From positions 1 to 64,000 of the forward strand of contig WBMQ01000013.1 of NCBI GenBank assembly GCA_016630905.1: 64,000 bases of DNA, given 5' to 3'. Positions within the stretch are counted from its first letter, which is position 1. Every line of letters begins with the position of its first letter. The DNA is from Capillidium heterosporum (lineage: Eukaryota; Entomophthoromycota; Entomophthoromycetes; Entomophthorales; Capillidiaceae). Under the pieces are notes generated by a model, which ran no database searches, was not told where the DNA came from, and worked only from the letters and a program-made list of their open reading frames with translations. Positions 11,645-24,481 of this stretch are shown one piece after another. The translations under genes were made by a program, and so were the position numbers.

Positions 11645-13078
11645 TTAGTTGGGTGGTTGTTTACTACTACTCCGTAAGCTAAAAAAGTTAGTCAGATCAA
11701 GAGAAACTCCTTACACTCGATCAGAAGGTTCAATAATACGGCCAGAAGGTTGGTCCTGGCCATCAGCTCGTTGACGCCGGAGTGGCTTATTGGTGGTTAT
11801 GGGGTTCTCGGAAGGGTGTACTACAATCAAAATTTTAAAATTTAATTAAGGGATAGAGGTATTACGTCTTACTGTTATGAGTAAGGTTAGGGGCGGCGCG
11901 GGGAAGGGCGGCATTAGCAGCTGGGGCTTGCTGGGTCTAAAGGAGTGTTAGTTGCATGCAAAAGCAAAGTGTTGTACCTCTAGACCGGAGGATGAGGCGT
12001 TTTTATCCTACAACGTTTAGTATTGGATTAGCAACAGAATTTACGTATTTCTTCAGTGTCCAGTCGAATACATAATCGTACTGGTAGCCTTCCCTTACGA
12101 ATAGCTCTCTAAAGAGCTTGCGGAGGTAGGTGTAGTCGGGTTTGTCGTCGAAGCGTAAACTACGGGTATAGTTGAGGTAGATGGCGAATTCGCGGGCAAA
12201 GCCGTGGCACAGCAAGTCGGTTGGAGTAGTCATCTTCTTTTCCATAATACGGTCGTACTTTTGCTTCTTGGTGGCCGCCTTCAATCCTTGCCAGGGTAAA
12301 GAACCGCGGCAAAAGTACATGAGTACATAGCCGAGGGACTCCAGGTCATCTCTTCTTGATTGTTCTAAAATAGGTTAGAAATAAACTAGAGTTGGAGACT
12401 TACCAACACCGAGGTGAGTGTTGATACTTGCATAACGAGCAGTTCCAGTCAGGTTCTTGTTCTCACGGTAGGGGATATGGAGGTAAGTCCTAGGGTCGCG
12501 GTATTTTTTGGCTAAACCAAAGTCAATGACGTTGACCTGGTTGGCCCTCCGTCCAACTCCCATCAAGAAGTTGTCCGGCTTAATGTCTCTGTGCAAAAAG
12601 TTCTTGGCGTGGATATATTCGATCCTGGAAAGCTAGAGCACGGCATAAATATCAAGCTATCTTTTGAAAATATTTACCAGCTGGTCGGCTAAAAGTAAGA
12701 CCGTTTTCAAGGAGAATTTCCTGCCGCAAAAATTGAAGAGATCTTCCAGAGAAGGCCCTAGTAAGTCCATAACTAACACGTTGTATTCCTGTTCAGCGGA
12801 GAAATGTCTAACAAATGGAATTCCGACACCACCAGCCAAAATCCTGTAGACCTTGGCTTCGTATTCAAGCTGAGGATGGCGGGCTTTGGTCTGTTCCATT
12901 TTAATAGCAATTTCTTCACCACTCAACATATTGGTACCTAAATCTGATTAAAAACACAGCGAAAATGTAATTTACCTAGGTAGATCTCGCCAAATGACCC
13001 AGAGCCAATCTTTTTCCCAACTTTAAATTTGTTGCCAATTCGCAGGGGAATGGGAGGATTAGCAGCTTCCATTGACAT
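11645..13078 (-). CDS. HRR25: Casein kinase 1, delta/epsilon (Hrr25/Hhp1) type
   Basis: Ser/Thr kinase of the CK1 group, acting in vesicle traffic, DNA damage signalling, ribosome assembly and, in other fungi, the circadian clock. Exons: 13078-12976, 12937-12678, 12632-12404, 12364-12045, 12007-11978, 11936-11873, 11820-11715, 11678-11645 (381 residues). Seen: glycine loop [16 protein letters not shown] (VAIK lysine), GPSLEDLF, catalytic [15 protein letters not shown], the CK1-specific [13 protein letters not shown] and the Lys/Arg patch [13 protein letters not shown]. The kinase core ends at FDWTLKKY, where an intron (12044-12008, tactaaac branch) removes an apparent early stop. The short C-terminal tail is spread over four small exons. 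The last junction could instead end at 11711. A likely 5' UTR intron precedes the ATG. Confidence 0.93.
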
Positions 13079-14646
13079 TTTTGTGGGCTAAAATTTAAGA
13101 TGCTTAGAATTCCGTGTTTAAACTCTCTATATAGAGATTCTACCTAGTTTGTTGTCGAATTTGGTTGATGGATGTGTCGTTTTTATATGAATGGCAACCG
13201 CGTTCAGTAGTTTTGGTTAGGTAAAATAGACTCGATTGCGCTTAGCAAGCAATTTGGGGTATCGTCCAAATTTGGCAGCTCGGAAAATACATCATACCTT
13301 CCATTATTGAACCTGGTTTGAAGTTAAATTGGTGACGTCTCCTATTTCCAGTTTACAGTTCGCATAAATTATGTAATTTAGTATCTTGAAATAGTTAATC
13401 AAAAGAGGCTAATTCTAATTATCCGTCCTTTATTAATTTGACTGTTGGTCCATTTCCATTGGATGATAAACCGCACAAATTAAATTAATTAGATATTCTG
13501 ATGGTTCATTGGATTGCTTTAATTATCAAATTAGAATTGTACTGGTGTCAAAACAAATTCTATTTGTAATGTGGACTGTGAAGACAGTGTTGCGCTTTCT
13601 TGAGAGGTAGCTCCTTGCAACGTTGATGACGCCTCAGTTTTCTTCAACTATAAATACACATCAAGACAAGGTACTGCCGCCGCCTGCTTAATATTCCAAC
13701 TTTTATTAAAAGTATATAGTGAAGCCAGGCTAGATTTAGCAGACGGTAGTAGTACACTATCCAAGCATCATTGCTTTATTATACTAAACTTGATGCAACT
13801 TGTAGTTTAAAAAGCAGTAAACTCTCAACCAAACATACTTTTGATGTGAATTGTTTGATTTATTTATGCAGATGCTATCTCTTGTATATTTTTAAGATAC
13901 TCTTGTAGTTTTACTAGGCAATGTCTTTATCTTCATATAGCCAAAAAGCTATGCCTTTAGAAAAGTCAAGTATAGTGATTTGAATAAAAGTTGTCTTGTA
14001 GCGTGGTTCAACTATAAATACCAATTAAACTTAATATATCATTATCATCTGCTTTATACAGTGTAATATCGATTAAAGATATATAACGAAACTAAATTGT
14101 AATAAGTAGGCGACGGCAGTATAGTGCTCAAGTACTATTGTATTACTAGGTTAGCTAGATAGAAAGCTTCATTTAGAGATAGTAAACTCTCAACTAAACA
14201 GATTTTGAATACTGCTCCTATATATTTCTTTGGATAGATATGGGCCTTTTCGCTTATTTCAAGAGATAGATAGTAATCAATCTCAACGTGGACATTGTGT
14301 TCTAGAGTACTGGGGACTCTTTCTCCAAGCTGAATCTGTCGTGGGCAATAAAATAGAACTTGCCATCCAAATTTAATTGGATAGCAGTGGCCAAGATTCT
14401 TGTTACAACACATCCATTTGCTAATCAAGTGAACTAACCAACCATTTGAAATTGACTTGAACCAATTATTTTAGGAATCAACATTTCCATTCAAGTGTAA
14501 AATTTTGCTTTTCTCAGCCTAAATTTGCCCAAATACCTGCAAATAAACTACTAAATTCAATTGGCCAGAAATTGTAACTTGATATTGAATGAACACTCAA
14601 AGACAGATAGCCACTTCACCTCGTAACTTACCAACTTCACTAGAGA
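13079..14646. other. Divergent promoter region between CK1 and RET3
   Basis: About 1.57 kb shared upstream region. The minus-strand frame 14135-14428 shows no family features. I see no RNA gene or repeat. Confidence 0.55.
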
Positions 14647-15333
14647 ATGTCAACAACCCTCTACTCGATAACTGGCCTACTCCTTTTAGACGTCGAAGGC
14701 AAACGTCTCTTCACCAAGTACTTCAACCGGACCCAAGATTCAGTTGCTAGTAAGCAGTACCCAACCTCCAAGGAACAACTCCAATTTGAACTGGGTTTGT
14801 TCAAAAAGACTAGGCAGATCAAAACCAAAGGTAATCTTGACAAATTTTCCAAAATTAATCATGTAAAGGCGTCGAAATTATCTTGTATGACGGTTCAACT
14901 ATCCTGTACCGCCTTATCAACGACGTCTACATCTACCTTATTGGCTCTGTCGACGAGAACGAATTGTTGCTAGATGAAGTTATCAAAAGCTTCACCGACA
15001 CTTTAAATAGCTTATCTAGGTATCTAACCTTATTATTGAGGCAACTAATTCCTAACTTTTTAAAAGGGGACAAACCGATAAGCGCTTTATTGTTGAGAAT
15101 ATCGACTGCGTAGCAATTGCTGTAGATGAAACCATTGATGATGGGTAATTTTTATTTTGTACTTGCCATTTATTGTTACATTTAGCATCGTGCTTGAAGT
15201 TGATTCGGAGAAGGTGGTATCCAGAGTATCGCGACGTGGTCCTGATGTTTCCGATTTGCAGATCAATGAGCAGACTATTATGCAAGCTTACAACAACGCA
15301 AAAGACCGACTTACTCGTTCCCTGCTTTCATAA
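14647..15333 (+). CDS. RET3: Coatomer subunit zeta (COPI)
   Basis: Small zeta subunit of the COPI coat for Golgi-to-ER retrograde traffic. Exons: 14647-14830, 14869-15019, 15067-15144 and 15186-15333, all in frame, 186 residues (family about 175-190). It shows the longin-like pattern of the family: an N-terminal LYSITGLLLLDVEGKRLFTK strand pair, VEIILYDGSTILYRL, the GSVDENELLL motif matching GSSYENELML of animal zeta, and VDETIDDGIVLEVDSEKVV matching the conserved IVDGGVILE region. The C-terminal helix ends LTRSLLS. The last intron splits the glycine codon of DDG. Confidence 0.93.
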
Positions 15334-16226
15334 GTACGGTCAATAAGATATATGCGCTTAGTTAAACGGATTCATTTTATTTTCGATATAGTTTTATTCA
15401 TTATATATATCCAGCTACCATATATTTTATATGTCAATCCTATGCCTTGTATTTTATAAAAAAGTATTAATCTTAGGTTGAGATATGTATCCTACTATGG
15501 CATATCAAGTTTCTTATTTAACTTATAATGTGGTTTTAGTATATGTATAGTTTGTGATTATCTGCTTACTACAAAGTAACTGTTATCTAGTAAAGAACTA
15601 AACTCAATTAACAAGGTTAGGCATTTTTTTCACCCTTAGCTAGATGTTCCTATAGATGTATGTGCTTCCTTTCCTCTAAATACGCAGAGAACAGGAATCT
15701 TACCAAATATAAGTTTTCATTCCAATATTTTTAATGTTGATTAGAACCATCGCTGACAGTATACTTTAAACTTTACTGTGGAATAGGTGAATAAATCTTT
15801 ACAATTGCAATTATCTAAAATTTCAAATCCCTGCTACTTTGCTATCAAAATGAACTCTATTGAGCTTTACCATTTCAAATCTACTTTCTATCAGCATTTT
15901 CACTAGTAGAAATCTCTATATAGTTCTAAATTGATAAATATCAGTATCTAATCGGAGTTACAAACCAATATCAAATCAAAAGGTAGCCAATATATACAAC
16001 TACTTAAGATAGCATTCACAATAAAACTACAAGTAGTAAACAATACACCATTTATATTTAGAAATAGGCAACGTTTATTGTAAAGATAGACATCACTCTA
16101 GATAAGCAGATTGGAGGTATTGCATCTTGCCTTAGCAGGCAAGCAAGGTGGTGATCAGCACTTGAACTATGCTACACTTGAACATGCTTAGCATGTGCAT
16201 CCAGGTCGCTATAAAATAACGGCGCT
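15334..16226. other. Convergent spacer between RET3 and UPF3
   Basis: AT-rich, no open frame of note. It contains the two 3' UTRs. Nothing else recognised. Confidence 0.6.
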
Positions 16227-18123
16227 TCATGGCTCGGGTTGATTCGAAGGCTTGAAAGCTGGAAAGTCGGCGTTTAAGTTAGGCAGCTTCGGTCCGCCGT
16301 TGACTGGCTGGGGCTTGAAGGCATTACCTTTGGAGCGCTTCTTACGGGTGAAAGAAGGCTGTCCGTTATTACCTCTGGTACCGCTCTTTGGGGGCTGACT
16401 GTCAATGCCTGGCTTGGCTTCTTTCTTGCTCGAATTGACAAAGTTGGACTTACTAGTTTCGTTAAAAAACGTATGCCCATGGGTAAATTCCTTTTTCATT
16501 AATAGTTCGATTGGGGATTGAGTCGCTATATTGAATGCCAACACGGTTGGCTTATTACTTGGGCCAGAATTACGCTGAGGTGCAGGAGTTGCAGCTAGTG
16601 TACTCGCTTCTTCACGTAATGGTTTAAGGATCCGTAGGGTACCGAATTCAGCCTTCTCATCACCTTTAACAGTTGTCTCACGCTTTCTATTGCGACGTCG
16701 GGATGAACGGCCCTTCTCCTTGGGCTTGTCGTTGGCTTCATTTGATTCAGCAGGCTTCGTAGCAGCACCTTTGTCTTTAGCTGAGCCTTTTGGATCCTTT
16801 TCTTTTTTAGAAACCTCTCCCTTTCTAGTATTCTCGTCTCGTTTCTCTTTACGTGCCTCCTTCTTTCGCTTATTTTTCGCTTTCTTGGCCTCTTCACTGT
16901 TCTTAGCTTCACCAGCATTACTAAATTTGCTTGTACTTTCGGCAGATTTCGATTTAAGGATACTTATGGTCCCAGCCTTGACTTTGGATTTGCGTAAAGC
17001 TGCATGCCCTTTCAACTGCTGCTGGCTTCTCAGATACTCGATTAGAGGAGTAGTCTTGCTATTTTCTACATGCCACCGTTTAAACACGATAAAATATACC
17101 AAATTTACCTTCTATACTATTTAAAGTGGATTCTGGTTTAGACTGAGAGTTGGCATCAGCAGTGGATCTCGAAGTAAATAAGATAAAATCTTCATCTAAA
17201 TAAAACAGTTAGTAGAAAACCTTGTAGTTTCCTAACCAGATTCGATAGTTCCTTGCTTTAGATCGCTGACTTTCTTCTTCATTTTAGGTACCTTATTAAA
17301 GGGTGCCAATTCAACAACCGCTCGATAAATTGTCCCTAGAAAACTGTTAGGACACATTGATGGTTAAAAAGTACCTTGTGAGTCTACAAAGCGATGTCCG
17401 TCAAAGCTACGATGGAATTTTTTTACATTTTCCATCTTGGTAAAATACAAGTAGCAGCGTGAGAACTTTACTCCTTTACTGAGACTTTTAAAAATCAGTG
17501 TCAAATTACAATATATAGCTATAAACTTACTTTAAATATTTTTTACCTTTTATATACTTTGGATCGAACAGCGCATTCTTTAAGTCAATAACTGAAGAGA
17601 TAGCATTGATGAAAATATCTTCTGGTAAAGTTGGCGGCAATCTTCGAACTACAACTTTAAGATAAGAGATCGGGGGTAAAGCGGGATTTGCTTTAGTAGA
17701 TGGGGTAAACTCTTTGGCATCGGGCTTGAGTCCAGAATCTAAAGCTTTGGTGGCTATTTCAAGAGGGATATCACCAATACTAATTTTTAATATATTGTTG
17801 CTGTGTCCTTGTTGCAATGACTCATTTGATTGAGAAACAAAATTTTTTGCTTGATTTTCATCAACTCGAGCAAGGTTGTTTTCCTTAGGCTTCCAATTAC
17901 GACGATGTTCTTCGATTCCATTTTCAGTACCATTAGGGCCAAATTTATTGTTTGGTGATCTACCGCGATTGCCTCTACCTCTACCATTGCCACGAAAGCT
18001 TCTACCGCCTCTTCCACGCCCGCTTTTCTGGTCAAAACTCTCAGGTTCTCTATTTGAAGCCTTTCTAAAGTTGGCAGTATTCCCTGGAGCTCTAAGGGCA
18101 TTATTCTCTAGTTGCCCATTCAT
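16227..18123 (-). CDS. UPF3: UPF3/SMG-4 nonsense-mediated decay factor
   Basis: Adaptor of nonsense-mediated mRNA decay that bridges UPF2 to the exon-junction complex. Five exons: 18123-17531, 17484-17375, 17335-17237, 17195-17109, 17065-16227; 575 residues, all junctions in frame. After an RGG/Arg-Gly-rich, disordered N-terminus (about residues 30-60) comes the RNP-like core: KVVVRRLPPTLPEDIF, KGVKFSRCYLYF, FHRSFDGHRFVDSQG and YRAVVELAPFNKVP. Each matches a conserved block of the Smg4/UPF3 family. SDEDFILF and TTPLIEYLRSQQQ follow. The remaining 280 residues are highly charged (Lys/Arg/Glu) and poorly conserved in the family, ending LNADFPAFKPSNQ. Confidence 0.93.
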
Positions 18124-18689
18124 TATATACCAATACCAGAATAGAGTTATTATTCCAAGAAGATAAAGTAGCGTATGAAAGTAAAACTAGTTTTGATAAT
18201 TAATGGCCAACTAAAAATTCTAACTTTGGCTCATTGAAGTTGAATGACAACTTCCAAAAATCCAAATTCCGTTTGTAAACCCACCCATCCATTGGTCAAA
18301 GTTTGGAGTTGCTGAGCAAACAATCTAAAACTTCAAATTTAGAATCTACTGGAATTTGAAAACAAACTATCTGGCAACAACCTTAGTAGAGGCACATGCC
18401 TTCAATGTATGTATAGCATGAAGCAAGCTTATGGATTAGCCAAGGTTAAATAGCAACCATCACAAAATGGACACTCCAAAGCCACTATACTACCAACAAT
18501 ACTTTACAATAAACTTAGTAAATCAAACGGTCAGATCCTTTATTTAAATTATTGTAGATCCCTCTTAAAAATATACTTAACTACGTTGCCTTTTAAAGCC
18601 ATCAGCTAGTCCACCAACACACACTTATCACTAGAAAAAGTCTACTGGTGAACTGATAGCATATATGCTTGAAACAGTATCATAGCACT
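18124..18689. other. Intergenic between UPF3 start and dynactin p25 end
   Basis: About 570 bases, AT-rich, presumed UPF3 promoter plus p25 3' UTR. Nothing else seen. Confidence 0.6.
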
Positions 18690-19553
18690 TTATTTAAATT
18701 TGGAACTCTTATTATCGGGTACCAAGATATCGAACCTCTTGATAATATTGGCTTGAAAGATCTCCCCACTAAAGTCGGTAAGTTCACCAATCTGTTGCGC
18801 TAAAGAAAAGAATCCAGATTAGCACCAGCTTAAGATCCTATAGCCAAAAGTTACCTGGAGATCCACCGTAAACTGTATGTGATGGGATAACGGTATGGGG
18901 AGGAACAATGGTATCATCCAAAATCCTTACGTTGCTTTTGATGATGGCAAACCTACCCTACATAAAATGGTTGGCAATGTTGGACTAAAATCAACTTACT
19001 ATTATACAGTTCTTGCCAATAATAACATTATTTCCAATCGAAACCGCGTTGATAATCGACTCTTCACCAATATGGATGCAGTCACCCAACTTCATGGGGT
19101 GGTAGACAAACTCACTATAACAAAAAACAGAAAATTCAACAACTCAACTTGAACTTTAAAATCAAAACAAAAACTTACTTTTTATATAAACGGAATGGTG
19201 GTCTTATAACAACTTTGCTCTCAATACATATGTTCTTGCCCAAATGGATAGAAAAAGTCTTGGGCTTATCCAACTTCAAGTCGCCTCGAATAATTGTACC
19301 GCCGCTTATACAATTCTATAAAAATAAAATTAGCAAGTCAGAAAAGTCTAGCACACTACCCTGCCGCCCAACATAATGGCTTCCGGTGCGTAAATAGCTG
19401 AGGATCTACCTAGGAGAATACCAGTTGGCTATCCAAACAACAAATGTTAAATTCCATATAAAAGATAAAAATAGCAAAGTACCGTTTGAAACAATCCGTT
19501 CTTTTTCTTGTACTCCTCCAGGTTGGCCTTAAATTCATCGGGGTTGATCATTG
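18690..19553 (-). CDS. DCTN5: Dynactin subunit 5 (p25)
   Basis: Left-handed beta-helix subunit of the dynactin pointed-end complex, linking dynein to cargo. Well-supported exons: 19428-19360, 19315-19179, 19114-19000, 18957-18855, 18799-18690 (178 codons). Family blocks: GGTIIRGDLKLDK, VVIRPPFRLYK (human VIRPPFKKF), YHPMKLGDCIHIGEES, GNNVIIGKNCIIGRFAIIK and TIVPPHTVIPSHTVYGGSP. The hexapeptide-repeat rhythm of Ile/Val every six residues is clear. The first exon is uncertain: ATG 19553 opens MINPDEFKANLEEY, but its donor at 19482 leaves phase 2 while exon 2 needs phase 0. The true start or first junction is therefore unresolved, or one base differs. Confidence 0.85.
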
Positions 19554-20235
19554 TCAATTTTGTGGTTGGTAATTGTTGAGTTGCCTAGTCGAGTTTGGCT
19601 CGATAAAGCGAAAGTTATAGCGTTAGGTTCAAGACAAGGCAAAAGGAAAACGTAAGATTAAATCTAAACAACTTGGAAGTTATGACGAAATATCAGCCAA
19701 GGAAAAACCCATATACAAGTCCTTGATTATTGGATATGAGATTCAAGTCGCTCTTTGAAATATACCTCAATATAATATAGTAAAGGGTTCCTAACAGTTT
19801 AAGCCATAGGTTTACATCCTTAGACAGTATAACTTCAAAACCTTTTATCAAGATGAAATACAAAGTGAGGTAAAGTCAGCTTTAAATACTTAGTGCTTTG
19901 TCGCGGATATCATGGCAAAAATGTCCGTTCAGACTAATAACTATATCTCCATACGAATGATATAGCAGGCTATCAAAGCTATCTAAAATTGTTATTAAAT
20001 ATACAAAACAATCTTCTATATTGTAACCATATCCCAATCCAACACTTTACTCTAGTCATTAGGAAGTCATAAAAGTACTTAAAACTGGACGAAAAATTTT
20101 ATTGTAAATCAGAAATAGTATGAGGCAGGGTAGGGGTAGGGTGGGATTACTATCGAGGCCAGCATTATTTACTACATAATAGTATTAAAAAGTGAAGGGA
20201 GGGATTTACAGGCTTGGTATAAATATAGAGTACAA
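19554..20235. other. Intergenic between p25 and SET1
   Basis: p25 upstream region and SET1 3' UTR. No open frame of interest. Confidence 0.55.
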
Positions 20236-23200
20236 TCAATTGAGATAGCCACGGCAAGCAACAGTGTTGCATAGGCAGACGATTTTGTTATCTTCTTCGA
20301 TGGGGAACTGGTAGTCGTAAGTGATCTCCTCATTGATGGGGATGTCGTGCTTAGCAAAAATTAAAATACGGGGCTTGGGTTCGCTGCGAGTTATTTTGGC
20401 GTAGCAATTGGGCATACAAGAGTGGTTGATGAACCTTGCAATGTTACCTTTGACGGTGGCATCGACCACGTACTCATCGTCAACACGGAAGAGGTAGCTG
20501 GAATCGATACCTTTTTCCAAGTAGTTGCGCTCGCGCACGTCGGCCAAGTTGGAACGAATTAATTCTCCGACGTACTCGATGACGAGCTCGCCTTTGAGAA
20601 TGGGTTTGGTGGTAAAGAGACCCCAGTCATGGATCCCGGACTGAGCTAGGCGGATGTTGCTGGAGCCTTCATCAAGGTGACTCTGGGCGATCCTTGCTGA
20701 TGCCGAATAGGGCTTCCAGATACCGGGGATGTTTTCCTTCAAAGCAGGCGGCTCGTACTTGAGTCGGTACTTCTTGAGGTCGTCATTCAGTTTGTAGTAG
20801 CCTTCCGTCCGAGCCGATCCAGTGGCATGTATGGGAAGGTTGTACGGTGGGTTGGAGGTATCGAGAGTATGCAGGTAGACTTCTTCGTGGAAAAGGTACA
20901 GCTTGTTTTCACAGCCAGAGTCGATTAGCTTGGCTCTCTTCTCATTATGGCTCAAAAAATCGGAGCCATCTCCATTGACATCGAGAGCCTTGTTGCCCTG
21001 TCTCGAGTAAGTTCCAGAGAGTGGGTATTTCGTCCTATCAAAATCCTCCTCAAAGTTTCTGTCGGAGAGATTGCCGGCCCTTGGAGTCGAAGGTGTCAAG
21101 GTTTTCGCATGGCGTTGGTTCTGTATATTTGATAAGGACTTGTCATTTGTCTTTGCTTGTGACAACTTTGTGGTGAAATCCTCCTCACTACTGGACGAGA
21201 GCCCGTCGTTAAACGTTGCCAAACCATCGCCAACTGTCTTGCGCTTGTTAGTTGAGTTGGAAGACGGATCGCCAGGTATAGCCATCTTGGATTTAACAGG
21301 CCGAATGGCACTAGTAAACTTCTTGAAAGATGGTAGCCCGGTCGATGGCAAGGATTTATGGATGGGTGGGGTTGGAGTGACATTTCGCTTTGTAGCGACA
21401 ACAGCTCCTGGGTTTTTAAAAGTGAACAGGGACTGCACTTTCCCCACTAGATGAAAGCCACGGAAAGACTTTGCAACTGGGCTTAAGGAACACGTTTCAG
21501 CCAGCTGCTCCGATTTGAAGATGATAACCCAGCACATACGTTCCTTTACCACCTAAACCAAAGTTAGTATTTGGCTTTAACAATAAGCTACCTTAATAGG
21601 AGAAAATGATGCAAAATGCTGGAGGAGATCGTTTTCGCTAGCCAAGAAAAAAGGGAGGTACTTGTTTTCAATGGATATGCAGTATTCGTCTTCAGAACTA
21701 TACTAGGGGTAAGGTTAGAAGGCAGCATAAAAATAAAACACCTCTTGCATCGGATGTTTATTAGACTCATTCAAGGGGCTTTGATCCGCTGGATTGGGGG
21801 TTTCCGACTTAAATACGTTGTGCTCAATATTCTGTTGAACATCCTTTTCACAGCTATTCGGTATGTTGGTGGGGAATTTAGGTGTTCCAGCGGTGTTTGT
21901 AGAGTCTGGCTTCTCTGTAGCTTGTGAGTCGATAATTCGTATTTCAGGACTTTGTGTATCTAAAGTTGCCGGTGTAGAAAGAAGTATCTTGGTATCGTCC
22001 TCGGGTTTTACGGGTTTAAGGGGCTCTACTTCTTTGCTGATACTTGAAGCTAAAACCGCAGAAGCATCAAGGCAGATATCATTTGTTTTTGAAATGGTCA
22101 TAGTTTTGTTGATGATAGTTGTCGAGTGCTTTTCAGATGCTTTAGAATCGTTAATAATGTCATGCTGAACCAAATTCGATACTGGTTGGGAACTTTCACT
22201 GATCAAAGGTGGATCCACGTTACCTGATAGTTCCCCTACAGCCTGGCCATTATGCTTATCACCATTTGTTGCATCCCCGTCAGATTTTATATCACCTATT
22301 ATAGGCTTATATTCTAGAGTTGATTTCGACTCGCTAATCTTGGTGAATTCGGTTGTATTGGTATACTCGCTTTGAGCCTTATGCAAATGCGTTGGTATGT
22401 TGGAATCAACTTTGCTATCCTTCGATTTTAAAGGTGAACTTTGTAAAGGAGCTTCATTACTATCTCGAGAAGGACGAATAGTCGGAGAAAAGGAACTTGT
22501 TTGAGGATCATTGCTCAAGACAGTATCATCAGTAGAGTGGGTAACCAAACCATTTGTGTTGGTTGGATTGTTGGAGGAATTAACTCTGTCTTCAAGTGCT
22601 TCAAATCTTTGCAAGGTTGGTGAAACCGGGACAGATTTTTTGAGAGAATCATCCAGTTTACTTGAGGCGTTGATTTCAGGTGTTTCCAAATGTTCGCCAC
22701 TCTCTAGGTTTTGGCTACTAGCTGCTGCAAAAGTATTCGGTTCGCTTGCTTTGGAGTCTTCAATGGTCTCATTATTGTCATTACTACGACCTGGCAGAGC
22801 GTCTTTTTCTTCCGAGGTATCCGTTTGATGTATAGTGGGTTCACTTGTTGAAGCTGCTTCGTCATGTGACCTAGCACTAACCTCTTTCACCTCGATCGAA
22901 AATTTATTGGTACCATGTTGATCGATTGACTTTTCTACTGGAATATTGATGGGAGTACTCGGTTTATCAAGAGTGGTATTGGAGTTTGAACATGCTTCTT
23001 TAGGATCTTCATTTAGCAAGCTTCCTATTTCTTTTCCTGTATCAGAATTGATATCAGAAGCCTCAATCAACTGGGATGGCTCGATCACTTTCAATGGATC
23101 TAGTTCGAGGTCTCCTGCCAAGCTTCCTGAATCGATATGCCCTCGTGTTGTTTCATCCTTAGCTATGGGATGCTTATTTCCAGAATCTACATAAGGCTCT

Positions 23201-24481
23201 ATTTTTGAAGGGGAATGTAATGGATTACCCAAAGTACTGGAACCGAAAGTGCTAGCTGGTTTATTCGAAACTGGTGACCTATCGTTGGTTTCCGATATTC
23301 CATTACTTAAAGCAGAGCTTGTAGACAGCTTCCTATCGTTCTTGGAATGATTTTCAAAGGCAATTTTACTTGCATTTAAAGCCATCCTTAGAGATTCCTG
23401 GTATCTTTCACCAAAGGGGTCAAGGTCAACAACTAAGTTTGGAAGTCCTAAAAACAAATTTGCTTGGCTCTTTACCACCGATTTGACAATGTGTGCACTT
23501 TCCGATGTTCGCATAAACCCATCCCCAAAAGTTATTTGTGCAATTCCAAGATGGGCATTCGATAGTGGACATGTTGGGTACTGCACTTCCAAAATAGGTC
23601 CAAACCTCTTTAAAGCCATCTCGAGATCATTGGCAGTTGCTGTTAAAGGGATTCCAGATATATATATACTGCTCTTTTCAGGCTTGCCAACAGAGTTTTC
23701 GTCAAACTAGACAAAGATAAATAAGTAAAAAGGAAATATGGTACCTTGAAAAAGACATCTGCCAAAACCGTTGCGTAGCTCTTCCGAAGGTTGGTATTGA
23801 TGTTTTTGGTGGGTTTTTTAGAATCCAATCGTGGGTCTATAATCGATGTATCTATTGGGACGAGTATGGTTTCTGAATTGGATTCTTTTAAGCTGTCGTT
23901 CTTAGGCTTTTTTAATTTAGGAGCCAAATCTTCGTCGTCCATTCTGGATGAAAGTTCGGAAGTGGGTTCGCATTTCTCCAGTAGTCTATGACCAGTAGGT
24001 ATATCGTCTGATCTTAGAGATTCATCCTTATTGAGGATATCCATACTTTTAGCCACCTTCTCCTCTAGGACTCCAGTTGTATTGCTGTTGTCGTGCGTTT
24101 CACCAGTATTTTCCATTTGAAAGTTGTTGAAGTCGCCAATAGAACTTATATCCACCCTTCTAAACAGGAAGCTTTAGTTTAGTTACTGTAAAAGTTTTAC
24201 GTCTTTTCTGAAAAACTATCATGAGCATTTGGCTGCTTCTCGTGATAATCTTTATCGGGTCTTTTGAGTTCTTCGTCAAGCGTTGGGTTTTCCATTTGAC
24301 TGTCGGTTATATTCTTTCGCTTCTTATAGCTTTCTGGACTAATTTCTACCAAGGATTCTGTCGTCAAATTGTTAGGTGGGCTGAGGTCATCAGATATCTT
24401 TTCGCTTTTCTTCAAATAGTCCTGAGTAATACTTGATAATTTCAATTCATGCTCGTTTAAATGGTTGCCATTCGTGTCCAT
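20236..24481 (-). CDS. SET1: SET1 histone H3 lysine-4 methyltransferase (COMPASS)
   Basis: Catalytic subunit of COMPASS in the nucleus. Exons: 24481-24201, 24159-23745, 23706-21742, 21702-21592, 21552-20236; 1,362 residues in one frame. Residues about 230-340 match the SET1-associated RRM-like domain (SIYISGIPLTATANDLEMAL, FGPILEVQYP, HLGIAQITFGDG). A Ser/Thr/Asn-rich linker of about 550 residues follows, then YCISIENKYLPFFL and CWVIIFKSEQLAE (second RRM-like region). The C-terminal catalytic part contains GLFTTKPILKGELVIEYVGE, YLFRVDDEYVVDATVKGN, the catalytic RFINHSCMPNCYAK, EEITYDYQF and the post-SET CLCNTVACRGYLN, which ends the protein as in all SET1 proteins. The intron at 21741-21703 has a GTGTTT donor. 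Confidence 0.95.
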
